64,000 bases of DNA from Streptomyces sp. R41. GTDB taxonomy: Bacteria > Actinomycetota > Actinomycetes > Streptomycetales > Streptomycetaceae. A program made the position numbers and the translations under genes. The notes beneath the pieces were generated by a model, which saw nothing but the letters and a program-made list of their open reading frames with translations, searched no databases and was not told the DNA's origin. The DNA lies in NCBI RefSeq assembly GCF_041053055.1, contig NZ_CP163443.1, forward strand, positions 3,472,001-3,536,000, in the 5' to 3' direction. This document shows positions 59,263 through 64,000 of the stretch, piece after piece. Position 1 is the stretch's first letter; every line of letters starts with the position of its first letter.

Positions 59263-60744
59263 GTGACCGACCCCGTCCCCCGCCTCCCGGCCCTCCTGGA
59301 AGCCGTCCTCAGCGTCGGTACCGACCTCGAACTGCGGGCCACGCTCCAGCGCATCGTGGACGGCGCCGCCGAGCTGACGGGGGCCCGGTACGCGGCGCTG
59401 GGCGTGGTCGACCCGGGGCACGACGGGCTGATGGAGATCGGTACGGCGGAGCTGCCCGAGTCCGGCCGAAGGAGCTTCATCGGGCGGACGGACGACTCTC
59501 TGGGCGTACCCATCCGTGTCCACGACGAGGTGTTCGGGAACCTGTGTCTCGCCGAGAAGTCCGGCGGCCCGTTCACCGACCAGGACGAGCAGTTGCTGCG
59601 CGTCCTCGCCGCCCAGGCGGGCATCGCGATCGCCAACGCCCGGCTGTACGAGACGGCCAGGCAGCGCGAGCGGTGGATCCAGGGCGCGGCGGCCGTCACC
59701 ACCGCGCTGCTCACCGGTGAGGACGCCGCCGACGCGCTGACGACCGTGGCCGACCGGGCCCGGGTCCTCGCCGACGCCGCGGCGGGCGTCATCCTCCAGC
59801 CGACGGCGGAGGGCGGCATGGAGATCGTGACCGCGTCCACGCTTGACGACCCCGGCGACATCGTGGGCACCACGATCGCGCCCGGCAGCCCGGTCCTTGA
59901 ACAACTCCTCGGCGGCGAGCCGGTGTTCATCGAGGACTCGGCGACCGACCCCCGGATGACGACTCACGTACGGACGCGCTTCGGGCCCAGCATGATGCTC
60001 CCCCTCCAGGCGGGCGGCCGCCTCATCGGCACGCTCGCGCTCCCCCGCCGGCGCGGCGACCGGCCGTACACCTCCGTGGAACGGCTGCTGGCCACGCAGT
60101 TCGCCTCGCAGGCCGCGCTGGCCCTGGTCCTCGCCGACGCCCAGCACAGCCGTGAGCGCCTCGCGGTCTACGAGGACCGTGACCGCATCGCCCGCGATCT
60201 GCACGATCTGGTCGTCCAGCGCCTGTTCGCGACCGGCATGATGCTCGAATCCACGCAGCGAAGGAGCGCGGGCGCCGGCGGCGACATGGAATCCGGCGGC
60301 TCGGGCGAGGACGTGCACGCCACGCTCGGCCGGGCGGTCGACGAGCTGCAGTCCACCATCCAGGAGGTCCGCACGGCCATCTTCGCGCTGCAGCAGCCGC
60401 CGGCGGACGCCCCCACCACGTTCCGCGGCAAGGTGCTGCGCGAGACGGCCGGGGCGGCGGCGGTGCTCGGCTTCCAGCCGTCCACACGGTTCACCGGCGC
60501 CGTGGAGAACCGTATCCCGGAGTCCGTGGCCGGTCATCTGCTCGCGAGCCTGCGCCGCGCGCTGGCCGCCGCGTCCCGCCGCGCCGGAGTGTCCCGCATC
60601 GACGTCACGGTCGACGCGACGGCGACCCTGCCCGACGGCCGCGCCGGCGTCCGACTGACCGTCCACGACGACGGCACCACGGAGGACGGCGGAGCGGGCA
60701 CCACGGTCACCTGGCAGTCACCGCTGCGAGCACCACCGAGGTGA
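59263..60744 (+). CDS. GAF-domain sensor histidine kinase (DevS-like) with decayed ATPase domain
   Basis: 493 residues. Two GAF domains (about 20-130 and 145-285), then the HisKA_3 dimerisation helix with His314 in DRIARDLHDLVVQRLFATGM. The C-terminal HATPase part is abnormal: the N-box reads ALAAASRRA instead of NAxRHA, the G1 box ends DDGTT, and the G2 box is missing. ATP binding is therefore doubtful. The GAF domains show no obvious haem motif. No response regulator gene follows. It may act as a phosphatase, scaffold or partner of another kinase. 25 bp after mbl. The stop codon lies inside the first of three 31-bp repeats. Confidence 0.85.
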   Translation: MTDPVPRLPALLEAVLSVGTDLELRATLQRIVDGAAELTGARYAALGVVDPGHDGLMEIGTAELPESGRRSFIGRTDDSLGVPIRVHDEVFGNLCLAEKSGGPFTDQDEQLLRVLAAQAGIAIANARLYETARQRERWIQGAAAVTTALLTGEDAADALTTVADRARVLADAAAGVILQPTAEGGMEIVTASTLDDPGDIVGTTIAPGSPVLEQLLGGEPVFIEDSATDPRMTTHVRTRFGPSMMLPLQAGGRLIGTLALPRRRGDRPYTSVERLLATQFASQAALALVLADAQHSRERLAVYEDRDRIARDLHDLVVQRLFATGMMLESTQRRSAGAGGDMESGGSGEDVHATLGRAVDELQSTIQEVRTAIFALQQPPADAPTTFRGKVLRETAGAAAVLGFQPSTRFTGAVENRIPESVAGHLLASLRRALAAASRRAGVSRIDVTVDATATLPDGRAGVRLTVHDDGTTEDGGAGTTVTWQSPLRAPPR

Positions 60745-60813
60745 GCCGTCACCGCTGTGAGCACCACCGAGGTGAGCCGTCACCGCTGTGAGCACCAGCG
60801 ATGTGAGCCGTCA
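60721..60813. repeat. three 31-bp tandem repeats across the sensor gene end
   Basis: Units 60721-60751, 60752-60782 and 60783-60813, with the pattern CCGCTGTGAGCACCACCGAG then GTGAGCCGTCA; the third differs at two bases. The stop codon TGA of the sensor gene is in unit 1. The rest of the 283-bp gap to the FxsA gene contains no gene I can support. Confidence 0.85.
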
Positions 60814-61027
60814 CCGCTCCTCGCAACCGACACCCGCCGAACTGACGTCTCCCCGGCCGAGCCTTCGCGTCGCCGGGAAATCGGATTCACACTGTCGGCC
60901 CCGCTCCGATTGCGTAAACCCGGACTCGGCGCTAAGCATGAAATCTAGGAAGAATCAACCCCGCACCAGAGATCCAACTGATAGCCTCCGCCTCGACAGT
61001 CACTCAACCCAACGAAAGTCCCAAAAA

Positions 61028-61210
61028 ATGAACCTTTCGGTGACGCCGGCGACGCACCACTCCGCCGCCCCCAGGCCCGTGCGCCGACCGCACACGCCCC
61101 TGTCGGCCATCGACCCGCTCGGGGCTGCCGCCGTGAGGTCCGCCGGTCGAGTGACGGACATCCCCGGACGACGTCCGGTCAAGCCGATCACTTTTGACTC
61201 GGCGCTGTAG
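61028..61210 (+). CDS. fxsA: FxSxx-COOH RiPP precursor FxsA
   Basis: 60-residue precursor peptide. The leader is basic and proline-rich (MNLSVTPATHHSAAPRPVRR), the middle contains PLSAIDPLGAAAVRSAGR, and the C-terminus reads GRRPVKPITFDSAL. The last five residues F-D-S-A-L fit the defining FxSxx-COOH pattern exactly. The radical SAM enzyme FxsB, encoded 153 bp downstream, would crosslink Phe and Ser in FDS into a three-residue cyclophane. The ATG at 61028 fits family leader length; an upstream in-frame ATG at about 60938 is less likely. Confidence 0.88.
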   Translation: MNLSVTPATHHSAAPRPVRRPHTPLSAIDPLGAAAVRSAGRVTDIPGRRPVKPITFDSAL

Positions 61211-61363
61211 GCGCCGTAGATCACGCAGACTTCGGCACGGGCGCATCCGGCGGTACGACGACCGCCCGGTGCGCCCGCGCGCGTGCGCCGGAGCCCTCAA
61301 CCGCCTTGACCGATCAAGGGGTTGGCGGTACAAGCAACCCTCCGTCGGCACTATTCTCACCCC

Positions 61364-63523
61364 GTGAAGCTGCAGCAGTTCGTCCTCAAGATCCACAGTC
61401 GATGCGACCTCGCCTGTGATCACTGTTATGTGTACGAGCATGCCGATCAGAGCTGGAAAGGCCGCCCGACCTTCATTTCCGAAGAAACGCTCGGAAAAGT
61501 GGCCCGGCGATTCGCGGACTATGCGGAAGAACAAAAACTACCCTCCGTTTCCGTGATCCTTCACGGTGGCGAACCTCTTCTCGTGGGTCCCGTCCGTATG
61601 AGAAACATCTGTGCGGAACTCACTCGAACCATCGCCCCGGTGACCGCTCTCGATCTCCGTATTCACACCAATGGCGTGCAGCTCAACACGCGCCATCTCG
61701 ATGTGTTCAAGGAATTCGGCGTCAAGGTCAGCATCTCGCTCGACGGCGACCGTGCAGCCAACGACCGGCACCGACGCGATCGGCGGCGGCGCAGCAGCTA
61801 CGACCGGGTGCTGCGCGCGATCGAGCTGCTGCGCACACCCGAGTACCGGCATCTCTACAGCGGTCTGCTGTGCACCGTGGACGTGGTCAACGACCCCGTC
61901 GCCGTGCACGACGCGCTCGCTGCCCTGCATCCGCCCCGCATCGACTATCTGCTGCCGCACTCCACCTGGGACAGTCCACCGCCCAGGCCGGTCGACTCGC
62001 CCACCGCGTACGCCGATTGGCTGCTCAAGATCTTCGACCGGTGGGACCGGCAGGGGCGCACCGTCTCGGTGCGGACCTTCGAGTCGGTCCTCAGCACCCT
62101 GCGGGGCGGGCCGAGCCTGACGGAGGCGATGGGGCTCGCGCCGAGCGATCTCGCGGTGGTGGAGACCGACGGCAGTTTCGAGCAGGCGGACTCGCTGAAG
62201 ACGGCGTACGACGGGGCACCGGCGACCGGTTACGACGTCTTCCAGCATCGCTTCGCGGAGTTCGCGCGGCATCCCGGCGTCCGCGCCCGCCAGCTGGGCC
62301 TCGCCGGTGTCAGCGCGACCTGCCGCCGCTGCCCGGTGATCGAATCGTGCGGCGGAGGCCTCTACGCCCACCGGTACAGCAGCGGCCGCGGCTTCGACAA
62401 TCCGTCCGTTTTCTGTTCCGACCTGCGCGCTTTCGTCGACGGCGTGGCCGAGCGCATCACCGACCACACCCTCAGCCCGGCCGTCCGCGACCGGGACGAA
62501 CTCCGTTTTGCTCAGGGTGAGTTGAATCGGCACTCGCTCTCCCACGCGGTGGCCCGGCACTCCGGAGAGCCGGACTGGGACGAAATGTGGCGGGCCTTCC
62601 TGTACTTGGACGGCACGCCGGACGCGACGCCCGAGGTCGACGAGATCCTCGCCCACCCCTATCTGCACACCGCGCTGAAGCACTGTCTGCACGACCGGGT
62701 CACCACCCCGGCGCCGCTCGCCTCAGCGATCGTCGCGGTCGCCGTCCGCGCACGGGCCGACCTCAAGCTCACCTGGGACCAGACCGCCCCCGAGCTGCAC
62801 CTCCCCACCCTGGGGACCCTCGCGCTCCCGGAAGGGGGCCGCCTCGAAGTCACCGTGACCGCCGGCCGGCTCCGGGTGCGTACCACCACGGGCGAGGAGT
62901 GCGGCCCCGAGGACACCCCCGCTCCATGGCGCCCCCTGCACCCCATGACCCTCACGGACGGCACCCCGCTGCTCCTCGACGACGCCGACCCCCTGCGCGA
63001 CTGCTACCCCGCCCGCGTCACCCCGCCCCTCGACCCCGACGAGCTCGCCAGGTTCACCGAACGGCTGTGCACGGCCTACGAGTTGATGGAGGAGCGCGAG
63101 CCCGGCTGGCGTGACGACGTCAACGCGCTGCTCGCCACCACGGTCACCCCGCTCGTGGCGGGCGCCGGAGTGCGGCTCGGCGCGCACGGGCTCGGCGCGG
63201 TGGGCGTGGCCGTCGACTTCGAGCCGGAGGAGTTCGTGCGTGAACTGCCGCGCACCGGACGTCTGGCGCGGCTCGCGGCGCTGCGGGAGACGGCGGATCT
63301 GAACGTGCCGGGCAGCAGGGCCGGACGGCTGCTCGACGAGGCGAGCCGGGAGCTCGGCAACGCCGCCTTCTGGAAGGGCGACGACGACGCGCGCGCCGCC
63401 GCGCTGGAGCGGACGGGCCGCGCCCTGGAGCAGCTGGCCACCCGATCTCAGGGCGAACTCACCGAGACGGGCGCGGTGTTGGCCGAGGAACTGCGGGCCG
63501 AGTGGGCGGGCCACCGTGACTGA
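61364..63523 (+). CDS. fxsB: FxsB-family radical SAM/SPASM cyclophane-forming peptide maturase
   Basis: 719 residues from the GTG at 61364. Radical SAM cluster Cys14, Cys18, Cys21 in HSRCDLACDHCYVYEH; glycine motif ILHGGEPLL; SPASM cysteines in TCRRCPVIESCGGGLYAHRY plus FCSDL for auxiliary Fe-S clusters. It acts on FxsA. The C-terminal 350 residues resemble the HEXXH-motif peptide-modification domain often found next to FxsB (AHPYLHTALKHCL, ELHLPTLGTLALPE), but no HExxH occurs where expected; the stretch reads FVRELPRTGRLARLAAL. It therefore may serve in substrate binding only. The 8-bp overlap with the acetyltransferase gene couples them. Confidence 0.88.
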   Translation: MKLQQFVLKIHSRCDLACDHCYVYEHADQSWKGRPTFISEETLGKVARRFADYAEEQKLPSVSVILHGGEPLLVGPVRMRNICAELTRTIAPVTALDLRIHTNGVQLNTRHLDVFKEFGVKVSISLDGDRAANDRHRRDRRRRSSYDRVLRAIELLRTPEYRHLYSGLLCTVDVVNDPVAVHDALAALHPPRIDYLLPHSTWDSPPPRPVDSPTAYADWLLKIFDRWDRQGRTVSVRTFESVLSTLRGGPSLTEAMGLAPSDLAVVETDGSFEQADSLKTAYDGAPATGYDVFQHRFAEFARHPGVRARQLGLAGVSATCRRCPVIESCGGGLYAHRYSSGRGFDNPSVFCSDLRAFVDGVAERITDHTLSPAVRDRDELRFAQGELNRHSLSHAVARHSGEPDWDEMWRAFLYLDGTPDATPEVDEILAHPYLHTALKHCLHDRVTTPAPLASAIVAVAVRARADLKLTWDQTAPELHLPTLGTLALPEGGRLEVTVTAGRLRVRTTTGEECGPEDTPAPWRPLHPMTLTDGTPLLLDDADPLRDCYPARVTPPLDPDELARFTERLCTAYELMEEREPGWRDDVNALLATTVTPLVAGAGVRLGAHGLGAVGVAVDFEPEEFVRELPRTGRLARLAALRETADLNVPGSRAGRLLDEASRELGNAAFWKGDDDARAAALERTGRALEQLATRSQGELTETGAVLAEELRAEWAGHRD

Positions 63524-64000
63524 TCGCACCCAACTGGCTCATTTATTCGCCGAGTTGGGGGTGCGCCCCGGCGGCATCCTCATGGTCCACGCCTCCCTCG
63601 GCGGTGCGGGGCTGCGCGACACCCACGTACGGGACGCGCTGCTCGACGCGCTCGGCCCCGACGGCACGCTCGTCGTGCCCGCCTTCTCGCCGGAGAACTC
63701 CTTCACCTCCCGGGCGTACAAGGCGCTCACCGACGGCATGTCCGAGGACGAGGAGGCGGTGTTCCGGGCGTCGGCGCCCCCGTTCGATCCCGATACGACG
63801 CCCTGCCCGACGATGGGCGTGCTCGCCGAGTGCGTACGGACCACCCCGGGCGCCGTGCGCAGCGGGCATCCGCACACCTCGCTGGCCGGGCTCGGCCCCC
63901 GGGCCGGGGAGCTGCTGGGCCAGCACGATCCGCACTGCCATCTCGGTGAGCGCTCCCCGCTGGCGCGGCTGTACGCCGCCGACGCCCAAGTCCTGCTGTT
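63516..64000 (+). CDS. AAC(3)-family N-acetyltransferase, 3' end outside window
   Basis: First 161 residues of an aminoglycoside 3-N-acetyltransferase-fold protein: ILMVHASLGGAGLRD, DALGPDGTLVVPAFS, PPFDPDTTPCPTMGVLAECV, RTTPGAVRSGHPHTSLAGLG, LGERSPLARLYAADAQVLL. These are the AAC(3) signature regions. In Fxs RiPP loci such a gene commonly follows fxsB, so acetylation of the modified peptide (or self-protection) is more plausible than aminoglycoside resistance. It starts at the GTG at 63516 inside the end of fxsB. Confidence 0.87.
   Translation, partial: MTDRTQLAHLFAELGVRPGGILMVHASLGGAGLRDTHVRDALLDALGPDGTLVVPAFSPENSFTSRAYKALTDGMSEDEEAVFRASAPPFDPDTTPCPTMGVLAECVRTTPGAVRSGHPHTSLAGLGPRAGELLGQHDPHCHLGERSPLARLYAADAQVLL

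Noticed and set aside
60938..61027. Longer FxsA starting near 60938
   Set aside because: The added residues are not like Fxs leaders, and the 60-residue form fits the family.
63516..64000. Aminoglycoside resistance gene
   Set aside because: Fold is AAC(3), but coupling to fxsB makes a RiPP-modifying role more likely; no resistance context.
1..64000. tRNA, rRNA, CRISPR, replication origin or integrase
   Set aside because: I looked for tRNA T-loop motifs in gaps, CRISPR-type spaced repeats and integrase genes and found none; the three tandem arrays have no unique spacers.

Overview
The window is a stretch of a high-GC actinomycete chromosome, almost certainly Streptomyces. Third codon positions are strongly G/C, GTG starts are common, and many genes are joined by 4-bp ATGA overlaps. 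Several proteins match Streptomyces-specific families I remember: a SCO2400-family zinc-ribbon protein, a MatB malonyl-CoA synthetase (S. coelicolor SCO2444) and an MreB-like Mbl (SCO2451). The gene order resembles the S. coelicolor SCO2400-SCO2452 core region. That synteny is from memory and was not computed. I see no rRNA, tRNA or CRISPR array.

Region 1 (1-28.1 kb) is a plant-polysaccharide and sugar-acid catabolic region. After a quinone-oxidoreductase/MarR divergent pair and the SCO2400-family protein comes a plus-strand unit. It holds an enolase-superfamily dehydratase, a zinc alcohol dehydrogenase, a TIM-barrel-like protein of unknown role, a ChvE/Mms-type monosaccharide ABC importer and a secreted aldose 1-epimerase. 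A minus-strand unit encodes a MalEFG-type oligosaccharide importer, a GH43 endo-arabinanase and a GH51 arabinofuranosidase. A second GH43 enzyme, a GH35 beta-galactosidase, an SMP-30 lactonase and an IclR regulator lie nearby. Copies of a GTTCGAAATTTC-like site sit at the promoters of these units, and two of the units share a nearly identical promoter with a second palindrome. I infer that the IclR protein controls an arabinan/arabinogalactan uptake and oxidation regulon. Embedded in this region are an aminotransferase with a repeat tail, a complete 187-bp MITE with target duplication, a beta-lactamase-inhibitory-protein (BLIP) homologue, an intradiol dioxygenase, a TauE exporter, and an Rrf2 regulator gene wrecked by an internal deletion and an inversion.

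Region 2 (28.2-42.6 kb) starts with a PucR-type regulator and a DUF3068 protein. It continues with a tightly coupled operon: GT4 glycosyltransferase, methyltransferase, 1502-residue AftD-like arabinofuranosyltransferase, condensation-fold acyltransferase, second methyltransferase, DMT-like membrane protein, Trm112-like mini-protein, FkbM methyltransferase and a hypothetical protein. This looks like a machine that builds or decorates a cell-envelope glycan, and I do not know a described function for it.

Region 3 (42.6-53.5 kb) holds an ATP-grasp protein, a MerR-PP2C fusion with its own palindrome, a four-gene XRE/ImmA-like peptidase/MAB_1171c membrane protein/FAD monooxygenase operon, a GNAT, a minisatellite, a CpdA-like phosphodiesterase, and matB coupled to a fused carboxyltransferase.

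Region 4 (53.5-64 kb) holds a large secreted subtilase, a frameshifted HAD gene, mbl, a GAF sensor kinase with a decayed ATPase domain, and at the right edge a RiPP locus. The RiPP locus has an FxsA precursor ending FDSAL, an FxsB radical-SAM/SPASM cyclophane synthase and an AAC(3)-like acetyltransferase cut by the window end.
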